Of a DNA stretch of 64,000 nt, positions 19,885 through 29,209 are shown one piece after another. How positions within the stretch are numbered: position 1 is the first letter of the stretch; each line of letters opens with the position of its first letter. The DNA lies in the NCBI RefSeq assembly GCF_000341105.1, contig NZ_ANBB01000021.1, forward strand, positions 1 through 64,000. Direction: 5' to 3'. Source of the DNA: Nocardiopsis potens DSM 45234. GTDB lineage: Bacteria; Actinomycetota; Actinomycetes; Streptosporangiales; Streptosporangiaceae. The position numbers and the translations under genes are program-made. The notes beneath the pieces were generated by a model. It did no database searches. It was given only the letters and a program-made list of their open reading frames with translations, and was not told the DNA's origin.

Positions 19885-21975
19885 TCAGGCGGCGCCGCGG
19901 GCGGTCCGGGCGCCGCGGACCAGGCCGGTCAGCGCGTCGGCGCCGAGTTCCTCCAGCCGGACCCGGGTGGCGCCGAGCGCGGAGGCCAGCCGGTCCGCCA
20001 GGCCCAGGCGGACCGGGCCGGACTCGCAGTCGACGACGACGCACTCCACGTCCTGGGCGCCGATCCAGGCGCCCGCGCGCAGCGCCTCGTCCACGCCGCC
20101 GTGCGTGGCGCGGCCGTCGGTGACGACCACCAGCAGCGGGCGGCGGCGCGGGTCGCGCAGCCGCTCGACGCGCAGCACGTCGGCGCTGCGCAGCAGGCCC
20201 GCCGCCAGCGGGGTGCGGCCCCCCGTGCGCAGCTCGCGCAGCCGGCGCGCACCGGCCTCCACCGACGAGGTGGGCGGCAGGTCCAGCCGCGCCTCGCGGC
20301 CGCGGAAGGTCACCAGGCCGATCTTGTCCCGGCGCTGGTAGGCGTCGAGCAGCAGGCTGAGCACCGCTCCCTTGACCGCGCGCATCCGCTGCCGGGCGGC
20401 CATCGATCCGGAGGCGTCCACGCAGAACAGCACGAGGTTGCCCTCGCGCCCTTCGCGCACCGCCTCGCGCAGGTCGCCGCGGCGCAGCACCAGGCCCCGG
20501 CCGTCCCGGCCGCGGGCGCGCTGGTGCGGGGCGGCGGCGCGCAGCGTCGCCGCCAGGTGCACCGGGCCGGGGCGCTCGCCCGGGACGCGCGCCCCCGAGG
20601 TGCGGCCGAACGGGGTCTGCGCGCGGGACCTTCGGCCGGGCGTGCCCGCGCCGATCCCCTTGACGCTGAACAGCCGGGGGCGGAAGGTCTCCCCCGCCTC
20701 CGAGGTGCGCTCTCCGCCGGCGCCCCCGGCGGGGCGGCGGTCGGACTCCTCGCCGGGGCCGCCCTGCTCCGCGGAGGGCGCGGGCCCCGGACCCGGACCG
20801 CCCGCCTCGGGCCCGTCCCCGGCGCCGGAGCCGGGGGCGGAGTCGGAGCCGGGGGCGTCCGCTCCCCCGTCCGGACCGGCGCCGTCTCCGCCGTTTCCGC
20901 CGCCGTCGGGACTCCCCGGGCCGTCCGGGTCGTCCTCAGGGCCTCTCGGGTCCTCTTCACCCGCCTGGGAGAGGGCCTCGGAGAGGCGGTCCTCGTCGAG
21001 GCCGGGGGCGTCGAAGGGGTCGCGGCGGCGCCGGTGCGGCAGGGCGAGCCGGGCGGCGTCGCGGACGTCCTCGGCGGTGACCTCGGCCCGGTCCCGCCAG
21101 GCGGCCAGCGCCATCGCGGTGCGCGCGGTGACGATGTCGGCGCGCAGCCCGTCCACCTCGAAGGCGGCGCAGACCGCGGTGACCTGGCGCAGCGCCGCGT
21201 CGGTGAGGACCACGCCGGGCAGCCGCTTGCGGGCCGCCAGGATGTGCCGGGCCAGCTCCCGCTCCCCGGTGGCGTGGCGGACCGCGAACGCCTCCGGGTC
21301 GGTCTCGAACTCCAGCCGGCGGCGGACCACCTCGGCCCGCTGCTCCGGGTCGCGGGTCGCGGCGACCTCCACGGTGAGCCCGAACCGGTCCAGCAGCTGC
21401 GGGCGGAGCTCGCCCTCCTCCGGGTTCATGGTGCCGACCAGGAGGAACCGGGCGGCGTGCCGGACCGAGACGCCCTCCCGCTCGACGTGCGAGGTGCCCA
21501 TCGCCGCGGCGTCCAGCATCAGGTCGACCAGGTGGTCGTGGAGCAGGTTGACCTCGTCGACGTAGAGCACCCCGCGGTGCGCGGCGGCGAGCAGGCCGGG
21601 CTCGAAGGCCTTGACGCCCTCGGTGAGCGCGCGCTCGATGTCCAGCGAACCGACCAGGCGGTCCTCGCTGGCGCCGACCGGGAGCTCCACCAGCCGGGCC
21701 GGGCGGCGCTCGGGGACGGCGTCGGCGGGGTGCGGGCCGTCCGGGCACTCGGGGTCCGGGGCGGCGGGGTCGCAGCCGAAGCGGCAGCCGGCCACCGCGT
21801 CCAGTTCGGGCAGGAGTGCGGCCAGGGCCCGCACGACGGTCGATTTCGCGGTGCCCTTCTCGCCCCGCACCAGCACCCCGCCGACGGCCGGGGAGACCGC
21901 GTTGACGAGGAGTGCGAGTTTGAGGTCGTCCATGCCGACGACCGCGGTGAAGGGATAGCGAGCGTTAGCGCCCAC
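19885..21975 (-). CDS. putative cobaltochelatase subunit fusion (ChlI/BchI-ChlD type)
   Basis: The 696-residue protein fuses an AAA+ ATPase (Walker A GEKGTAKST at 38-46, VDEVNLLHDHLVDLMLDAAA, GTMNPEEGELRPQLLDRFGL) to a C-terminal von Willebrand A domain with a MIDAS motif DASGSM near residues 518-523. A ~150-residue Gly/Pro/Asp-rich linker separates them. This is the magnesium-chelatase-like motor that works with CobN to insert cobalt into hydrogenobyrinic acid diamide in organisms lacking CobS/CobT. The GTG at 21975 is chosen because the family start (VGANARYPFTAVVG) begins there with AAGGA upstream; the open frame further upstream is the riboswitch, not protein. Followed by cobO. Confidence 0.92.
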   Translation of the reverse strand: MGANARYPFTAVVGMDDLKLALLVNAVSPAVGGVLVRGEKGTAKSTVVRALAALLPELDAVAGCRFGCDPAAPDPECPDGPHPADAVPERRPARLVELPVGASEDRLVGSLDIERALTEGVKAFEPGLLAAAHRGVLYVDEVNLLHDHLVDLMLDAAAMGTSHVEREGVSVRHAARFLLVGTMNPEEGELRPQLLDRFGLTVEVAATRDPEQRAEVVRRRLEFETDPEAFAVRHATGERELARHILAARKRLPGVVLTDAALRQVTAVCAAFEVDGLRADIVTARTAMALAAWRDRAEVTAEDVRDAARLALPHRRRRDPFDAPGLDEDRLSEALSQAGEEDPRGPEDDPDGPGSPDGGGNGGDGAGPDGGADAPGSDSAPGSGAGDGPEAGGPGPGPAPSAEQGGPGEESDRRPAGGAGGERTSEAGETFRPRLFSVKGIGAGTPGRRSRAQTPFGRTSGARVPGERPGPVHLAATLRAAAPHQRARGRDGRGLVLRRGDLREAVREGREGNLVLFCVDASGSMAARQRMRAVKGAVLSLLLDAYQRRDKIGLVTFRGREARLDLPPTSSVEAGARRLRELRTGGRTPLAAGLLRSADVLRVERLRDPRRRPLLVVVTDGRATHGGVDEALRAGAWIGAQDVECVVVDCESGPVRLGLADRLASALGATRVRLEELGADALTGLVRGARTARGAA

Positions 21976-22023
21976 GCAGGTCAGTCCTTCCTTGGGAGTC
22001 CACGCCCATGGGTTCGGTCTCGG

Positions 22024-22190
22024 TGCCGCGCAGTGTCCTGGCTCCCGGATCCGTGCTCCCCCGCCGCCTTCCCGCCGCTCTCCGCGGCAGTGGCGGGGGG
22101 GGCGGGGGCGCTCCCCGGTCACAGTGGCGGGTCCGCCCCGGTCTCGCACCGGGTTCCTGCCGTCCGCACCGCCCCCCAGATTCTCATACC
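22024..22190 (-). promoter_or_regulatory. cobalamin riboswitch upstream of the chelatase-cobO operon
   Basis: On the minus strand the conserved cobalamin-aptamer elements occur in order: GGTGC, then a GGAAC followed by CCGGTGCGAGACCGG, then the core CCCGCCACTGTGA, a variable GC-rich arm, and the closing GGAGCCAGGACACTG (+ strand 22033-22048). The element lies in the 5' leader about 50-200 bases ahead of the GTG. Binding of coenzyme B12 is expected to lower expression of the chelatase and cobO. Confidence 0.88.
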
Positions 22191-22303
22191 GGCGTGTAGC
22201 GGCCGATTCCGGCCACCGTTCGCCGGGGAGGCGGCGCGTGAACCGCCCGGCCCCGGGCATACCCTTCTTCTCTGCGACCCCCCGACTTCGGAAGACCCCG
22301 CTC

Positions 22304-22576
22304 ATGAGTCTCTTCTTCGCACTCTCCGCCGTGCTGGTGGCGGCGGCCCTCGCCGCGGTGGTCATCGCCGTCGTGGCGGTCGCCCGCTCCTCGGGGCGGC
22401 CGGCCGGGCGGCCGCGTCGCCCCCGGCCCGGCGGCGACGGCGGCGTCTACGCCGCGGACCACGGCTCCGCGGCGTCCGGCGACGACCGGAGCGGCCCGTC
22501 CGGCGGCGGGTGGGGCGGCCTGTTCGGCGGCGACGGCGGTGGCGGCGACAGCGGCGGCGGTGGCGGCGGGGACTGA
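22304..22576 (+). CDS. small membrane protein with Gly-rich tail
   Basis: This 90-residue protein starts with a single transmembrane helix (LFFALSAVLVAAALAAVVIAV, residues 3-23). A basic Arg/Pro stretch follows, then a long Gly/Ser/Asp tail ending in runs of glycine. It resembles the small Gly-rich membrane proteins with no assigned function that are common in actinobacteria. The ATG has only a modest GGAAG ribosome site. It is divergent from the riboswitch-led chelatase operon. The gene is accepted because its hydrophobic helix and high GC3 are real; function is unknown. Confidence 0.6.
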   Translation: MSLFFALSAVLVAAALAAVVIAVVAVARSSGRPAGRPRRPRPGGDGGVYAADHGSAASGDDRSGPSGGGWGGLFGGDGGGGDSGGGGGGD

Positions 22577-22645
22577 CCGGCCCTTCCGCCGGACCGAACC
22601 GCGTTCTACCATGCGCGCCAGGCCCGCGTACCGAGGGGAGCCGCC

Positions 22646-23665
22646 ATGGCGACGGACATGCGGATCGGACTGGCCCTGGGCTACTGGGGCGCCGGAGCCG
22701 ACGACGCGACCGGGACGGTCCGCACCGCCGAGGCGCTCGGCTACGACTCGGTGTGGACCGCCGAGGCCTACGGCTCCGACGCCTTCACCCCGCTGACCTG
22801 GTACGGGGCCCGGACCGAGCGGATCGGGCTGGGCACCGCCATCGCGCAGATCTCGGCCCGCACCCCGGTGGCCACCGCCATGCACGCGCTCACCCTGGAC
22901 CACCTGTCCGGCGGGCGGCTGCGGCTGGGCATCGGGGTGTCCGGGCCGCAGGTGGTGGAGGGGTGGTACGGCCGCCCGTTCCCGCGCCCGCTGCAGCGCA
23001 CCCGGGAGTACCTGGACATCATGCGGCAGGTGTGGCGCCGGGAGGCCCCGGTGACCAGCGGCGGCCCGCACTACCCGCTGCCGCGGCCCGGCGGCGCCGG
23101 GCTGGGCCGGCCGCTGAAGTCGATCACCCGGCCGCTCCGCCCGGACATCCCGGTCTACCTGGGCGCGGAGGGGCCCCGGAACGTGGCGCTGGCCGCGGAG
23201 ATCGCCGACGGCTGGGTGCCGATGTTCTACCACCCCGGGATCAGCCCGGGGCTGTACGCCGACGCGCTGGCCGGCGCCCCCGAGGGGTTCGACATCGCCT
23301 GCACGGTGAGCGTGCTGCACGACCGGGACACCGCCGCCGCGCTGCGCGCCGCCAAGGCCCCGATCGCCTTCTACATCGGCGGCATGGGGGCCCGGAGCAC
23401 CAACTTCCACCTCGACGTGTTCGTCCGGATGGGGTTCGAGGAGGAGGCGCACAAGGTCCAGGAGCTCTTCCTGGCCGGGCGGCGGGCCGAGGCGGTCGAG
23501 GCGGTGCCGGACGAGCTCGCCGACGGCCTCACCCTGGCCGGCCCGCTCCCCCGGATCGCCGAGCGGCTGGCCGCCTGGCGCGCCTCCCCGGTCGGCACGC
23601 TGCTGGTGGCGGGGGTGCGCGACGAGCCCACCCTGCGCGCCCTGCGGGACATGGTGCTCGGCTGA
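22646..23665 (+). CDS. LLM class F420-dependent oxidoreductase
   Basis: The 339-residue protein has a luciferase-like (beta/alpha)8 barrel. Recognisable pieces are GLALGYWGAGADD, the AEALGYDSVWTAEAYGSD strand, RIGLGTAIAQISARTPVATAM and LDHLSGGRLRLGIGVSGPQVVEGWYG. Within the superfamily these match the Rv-type F420-dependent group rather than FMN luciferases, so it probably moves hydride between reduced F420 and an unknown substrate. AGGGGAG lies before the ATG. It converges on the DUF6504 gene with a hairpin between. Substrate cannot be read from sequence. Confidence 0.9.
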   Translation: MATDMRIGLALGYWGAGADDATGTVRTAEALGYDSVWTAEAYGSDAFTPLTWYGARTERIGLGTAIAQISARTPVATAMHALTLDHLSGGRLRLGIGVSGPQVVEGWYGRPFPRPLQRTREYLDIMRQVWRREAPVTSGGPHYPLPRPGGAGLGRPLKSITRPLRPDIPVYLGAEGPRNVALAAEIADGWVPMFYHPGISPGLYADALAGAPEGFDIACTVSVLHDRDTAAALRAAKAPIAFYIGGMGARSTNFHLDVFVRMGFEEEAHKVQELFLAGRRAEAVEAVPDELADGLTLAGPLPRIAERLAAWRASPVGTLLVAGVRDEPTLRALRDMVLG

Positions 23666-23687
23666 GCGCGGCGGGACCCCGCCGCGC
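23666..23687. terminator. hairpin after the LLM oxidoreductase gene
   Basis: A 10-bp perfect GC inverted repeat with a 2-nt centre begins at the base after the stop codon, between convergent genes. Confidence 0.6.
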
Positions 23688-23708
23688 GCCCGCCCGCCGC
23701 GCGCGCCC

Positions 23709-23981
23709 TCACTCGACCACCCGGGCCAGGGTCCACTCGTCGCCCAGGGTCTCGTAGCGGAGCTCGAAGACGCCGGGGGCGCGGTCCGATCCCGCCTCGA
23801 CCCGCCAGTGGCGGCGCTGCGGGACGCCGCGGCCGCCCGCGGCCGCGACGTGGTCGGCCCGGAGCGTCACCCAGTGGTCGATCACCCGGCGCACCGCGTA
23901 GACCCGCCCGTTCCAGGTGAAGCGCACCGGTCTGCCGCCCTCCTCGACGACATCGATCCGGACACCGTACACAGCGGACAC
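23709..23981 (-). CDS. DUF6504 family small protein
   Basis: About 90 residues match the short actinobacterial DUF6504 type: VEEGGRPVRFTWNGRVYAVRRVIDHWV followed by a C-terminal ELRYETLGDEWTLARVVE. No function is known. GAGGAGG abuts the ATG at 23987 directly but is 6 nt from the GTG at 23981, which is therefore the likelier start. It is divergent from the kinase gene with about 170 bp between. Confidence 0.7.
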   Translation of the reverse strand: MSAVYGVRIDVVEEGGRPVRFTWNGRVYAVRRVIDHWVTLRADHVAAAGGRGVPQRRHWRVEAGSDRAPGVFELRYETLGDEWTLARVVE

Positions 23982-24155
23982 CGCCATCCTCCTCACGTAC
24001 CTGTACACGACGACGGGCGGGCCTGCGGGGAAGGGCAGGCGTTCGAACACGTGTTCCCATGGTAGCGGACCGTGGCCGATCCCGGATGCCGGGCCGGGCA
24101 CCTCATCGGTACTCTGTGACGGCGAATCGCGCGATCCACGAAGGACTTCGACACT

Positions 24156-26312
<2,157 letters not shown>

Positions 26313-26427
26313 AGCTCGCCGTCCTCCGCGCCCCGGGGCTATAAAGGCTCTTTGACGGCCCCGGAACGCCGAGATCATCGCCGGGGGCGGGGCGGGAGCC
26401 CCGGATCCGGCGGAGAACGGAGACGGT

Positions 26428-27408
26428 ATGCGCGCGATCACCATCGATGAACCGGGCGGGCCGGAGGCGCTCCGGCTCACCGAGGCCGACCCGCCCGATC
26501 CGGGCCCCGGCGAGGTCGCCGTGGACGTGGCGGCGGCCGGCGTCAACTTCATCGACATCTACCAGCGCAGCGGCCTGTACCCGATGCCGATGCCGCTGAC
26601 TCCCGGGGTGGAGGCGGCGGGCACCGTCGCCGCCCTCGGCGAGGGCGTCACCGGCCTGGCGGTGGGGCAGCCGGTCGGCTGGACCGGGGAGCCCGGCGGC
26701 TACGCCGAGCGGGCGGTGGTCCGCGCCGACCGGGTGGTGCCGGTCCCCGAGGGGGTCGGCGCCGAGCAGGCCGCGGCCGTGCTGCTGCAGGGCATGACCG
26801 CGCACTACCTGACGCACTCCACCTACCCGGTCCGCGAGGGCGACACGGTGCTGGTGCACGCCGCGGCCGGCGGCACCGGCCTGCTGCTGGTGCAGATGGC
26901 CAGGCTCCGCGGGGCGCGGGTGATCGGCACCGTCTCCACTCCGGCCAAGGAGGAGCTGGCCCGCGCGGCCGGCGCCGACGAGGTCATCCGGTACGGCGAG
27001 CCGGGCACCGACGTGGCGGCGGCGGTGCGCGGGATGACCGGCGGGGCCGGGGTGCCGGTGGTCTACGACGGGGTGGGCGCCTCGACCTTCGAGGCCAGCC
27101 TGGGAGCGCTGCGCCGGCGCGGCATGCTGGTGCTGTTCGGGCAGTCCAGCGGGCCGGTCCCGCCGTTCGACCCGCAGCGGCTGAACGGGGCGGGCGGGCT
27201 GTTCCTCACCCGGCCCTCGCTGGCGCACTACACCGCGGACCGCGCCGAGCTGCTGGACCGCGCCGCCGACGTGTTCGGCATGGTGGGCCGGGGCGACCTG
27301 GAGGTGCGCATCGGCGGCCGCTACCCGCTGGCCGAGGCCGCCCGCGCCCAGCAGGACCTCGCCTCCCGGCGCACCACCGGCAAGCTGGTGCTGCTCACCC
27401 GGGACTGA
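26428..27408 (+). CDS. quinone oxidoreductase, zinc-free MDR family
   Basis: This 326-residue NADPH:quinone oxidoreductase-like protein (QorA type) has the GroES-like N domain (FIDIYQRSGLYPMPMPLTPGVEAAG) and a Rossmann domain with HAAAGGTGLLLVQMAR (near residue 145). The structural zinc cysteines of alcohol dehydrogenases are absent, as expected for this subfamily. It reduces quinones or other enones with NADPH. GGAGA-type purines precede the ATG. It is separated from the kinase by 115 bp with its own probable promoter (a TTGACG at 26352). It converges on the slipin gene. Confidence 0.92.
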   Translation: MRAITIDEPGGPEALRLTEADPPDPGPGEVAVDVAAAGVNFIDIYQRSGLYPMPMPLTPGVEAAGTVAALGEGVTGLAVGQPVGWTGEPGGYAERAVVRADRVVPVPEGVGAEQAAAVLLQGMTAHYLTHSTYPVREGDTVLVHAAAGGTGLLLVQMARLRGARVIGTVSTPAKEELARAAGADEVIRYGEPGTDVAAAVRGMTGGAGVPVVYDGVGASTFEASLGALRRRGMLVLFGQSSGPVPPFDPQRLNGAGGLFLTRPSLAHYTADRAELLDRAADVFGMVGRGDLEVRIGGRYPLAEAARAQQDLASRRTTGKLVLLTRD

Positions 27409-27415
27409 CCCGCGG

Positions 27416-27447
27416 CCGGGGCCGCGCGGGCGCCCGCGCGGCCCCGG
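27416..27447. terminator. 32-bp perfect palindrome between convergent genes
   Basis: A perfect inverted repeat of 16+16 bases sits between the quinone oxidoreductase stop (27408) and the slipin stop (27454). It can fold identically from either strand and is most likely a bidirectional terminator. Confidence 0.7.
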
Positions 27448-27453
27448 GCGGCG

Positions 27454-28524
27454 TCACTGCCCGGTGCGCCCCTGCTCGGGGACGGCCCCGCCGGCCGCCG
27501 CGGCCTGGGCCGCCTGGCGGGCGTTCTCCACCGCGGCGGCCGCGCTCTCCGCGGCCTCCTCGGCGGCGACCCGCGCCCCGTCGCCGGAGGTGAGCTCCGG
27601 GGTGGCGGTCTCCTCCGGCCCGCCGCCCTGGGACGGCGGCCCCGCGGCCGACCCCCCGGCCTCGCCGGAGAAGGCCTTGGTGACGTTCTGGATCGCCGAG
27701 GTGAGCTCGCCGGGGATCACCCAGAACGTGTTGCCATCGCCGTTGGCCAGGTGCGGCAGGGTCTCCAGGTACTTGTAGGCGAGGAGCTTGGGGTCGGCGT
27801 CGTTCTGGTGCACCGCCCGGAAGACCCGCTCGACCGCCTGCGCCTCGCCGTCGGCGCGCAGGATCCGCGCCTGCTGGTCGCCCTGGGCCTCCAGGATGGC
27901 CTGCTGGCGGGCGCCCTCGGCGGTGAGGATGCGGGACTGCCGCTCGCCCTCGGCGTGCAGGACCACGGCGCGCTTGTCCCGCTCGGCCCGCATCTGCTTC
28001 TCCATCGCCTCCTTGATGGAGGGCGGCGGGTCGATCGCCTTGATCTCCACCCGGTTGGCGCGGATGCCCCACTTGCCGGTCGCCTCGTCCAGCACGCTGC
28101 GCAGCCGGGTGTTGATCTCCTCGCGGGAGGTGAGGGTCCGCTCCAGGTCCATGCCGCCGATGACGTTGCGCAGCGTGGTGACGGTGAGCTGGTCGATGGC
28201 CTGCAGGTAGTTGGCGACCTCGTAGGCGGCCGCCCGGGGGTCGGTGATCTGGTAGTAGAGCACCGTGTCGATGTTGACGACCAGGTTGTCCTCGGTGATG
28301 ACCGGCTGGGGCCGGGAGGAGAACACCTGCTCGCGCAGGTCGTACTTGGTGTTGACCCGGTCCACGAACGGGATGATGAAGTTCAGTCCGGGTTGGAGGG
28401 TGCGCTGGTAGCGGCCGAAGCGCTCGATGTTGTAGGCGCGCGCCTGCGGAACGATCCGCACCGTGGAGACCACGAGGAGCACCACGAGGGCCGCCAGGAC
28501 GATGAACAGGATTTCCGGTCCCAT
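27454..28524 (-). CDS. SPFH/stomatin-like membrane protein (slipin, QmcA-like)
   Basis: The 356-residue protein has one N-terminal transmembrane helix (ILFIVLAALVVLLVVSTV) and an SPFH/band-7 domain (ARAYNIERFGRYQRTLQPGLNFIIPFVD; YYQITDPRAAAYEV). A long coiled-coil with AEGERQSRILTAEGARQQAI-type repeats follows, then an acidic Ala/Glu tail. Such proteins oligomerise into membrane microdomain scaffolds and are usually paired with an NfeD protein. The NfeD gene ends 59 bp upstream here, so the two form an operon. Role in membrane quality control is family knowledge. Confidence 0.93.
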   Translation of the reverse strand: MGPEILFIVLAALVVLLVVSTVRIVPQARAYNIERFGRYQRTLQPGLNFIIPFVDRVNTKYDLREQVFSSRPQPVITEDNLVVNIDTVLYYQITDPRAAAYEVANYLQAIDQLTVTTLRNVIGGMDLERTLTSREEINTRLRSVLDEATGKWGIRANRVEIKAIDPPPSIKEAMEKQMRAERDKRAVVLHAEGERQSRILTAEGARQQAILEAQGDQQARILRADGEAQAVERVFRAVHQNDADPKLLAYKYLETLPHLANGDGNTFWVIPGELTSAIQNVTKAFSGEAGGSAAGPPSQGGGPEETATPELTSGDGARVAAEEAAESAAAAVENARQAAQAAAAGGAVPEQGRTGQ

Positions 28525-28583
28525 GGGTCTCTACCTGCCCTGCGAGTCGGAGCTGCGGGTCGGGCGGGGCGCCTGGCCGGCGG

Positions 28584-29024
28584 TCACGGCAGGGCCTCGC
28601 GGGGGTACACGACGGCGGTCGCCCCGTCGATCTCCATCACGTCCACGTGCGTGCCGGCCGGGATGACGTGGTCCTCGTCGAGGGCGCGCGCGGACCACTC
28701 CTCCCCGGAGAGCTTGATCAGCCCGTGGTCGCCGGTGACCTCCTCGATGACCACGCCGGACTTGCCGATCAGGGCGGCGGTGCCGGAGGCCAGCAGCGGC
28801 GGCTGGCGCAGGTGGCGGCGGGCGATGGGGCGGACCACCAGCACGCCCGCGGCCGACGCGGTGACGAAGGCGATCACCTGGGCCGCGACCCCCATGCCGA
28901 GCGCGCCCACGACGGCGGCGACCAGTGCCGCGACCGCGAGCAGGCCGAGCGACAGGGTGAGGGTGAGGGCCTCGGCGATGCCGAGGGCGACGGCGGCGAC
29001 GATCCAGAGGATCCACAGCGGCAT
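28584..29024 (-). CDS. NfeD family membrane protein
   Basis: The 146-residue short-form NfeD (NfeD1b, no protease part) has three or four hydrophobic helices in residues 1-75. A C-terminal OB-fold follows (LIGKSGVVIEEVTGDHGLIKLSGEEWSARA, GTHVDVMEIDGATAVVYP). The ATG at 29024 follows GGGAGG at good spacing. It is the classic partner of the slipin just downstream and probably stabilises or localises it. Confidence 0.92.
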   Translation of the reverse strand: MPLWILWIVAAVALGIAEALTLTLSLGLLAVAALVAAVVGALGMGVAAQVIAFVTASAAGVLVVRPIARRHLRQPPLLASGTAALIGKSGVVIEEVTGDHGLIKLSGEEWSARALDEDHVIPAGTHVDVMEIDGATAVVYPREALP

Positions 29025-29135
29025 GTACGGCCTCCCGTCCTGCGGGATACCCCTAAGGTACCCCGCGCCCTCGTTCGGCCACACGTCCTCCCGGCGGGTT
29101 ATCGGGCCGGGTTCGCGGGCGTCCGGAAAAGCGGG

Positions 29136-29167
29136 GGCCGGGCGCGGCGGGGACACCGCGCCCGGCC
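29136..29167 (-). terminator. terminator of the penicillin acylase gene
   Basis: A perfect 12-bp GC stem with an 8-nt loop follows the acylase stop; on the minus strand it is trailed by CCCGCTTTT, giving a short T run. Confidence 0.75.
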
Positions 29168-29209
29168 GGGGCCGGTCCCGGTCCGGCGGCGGGCCGGACC
29201 GGGCCGGGG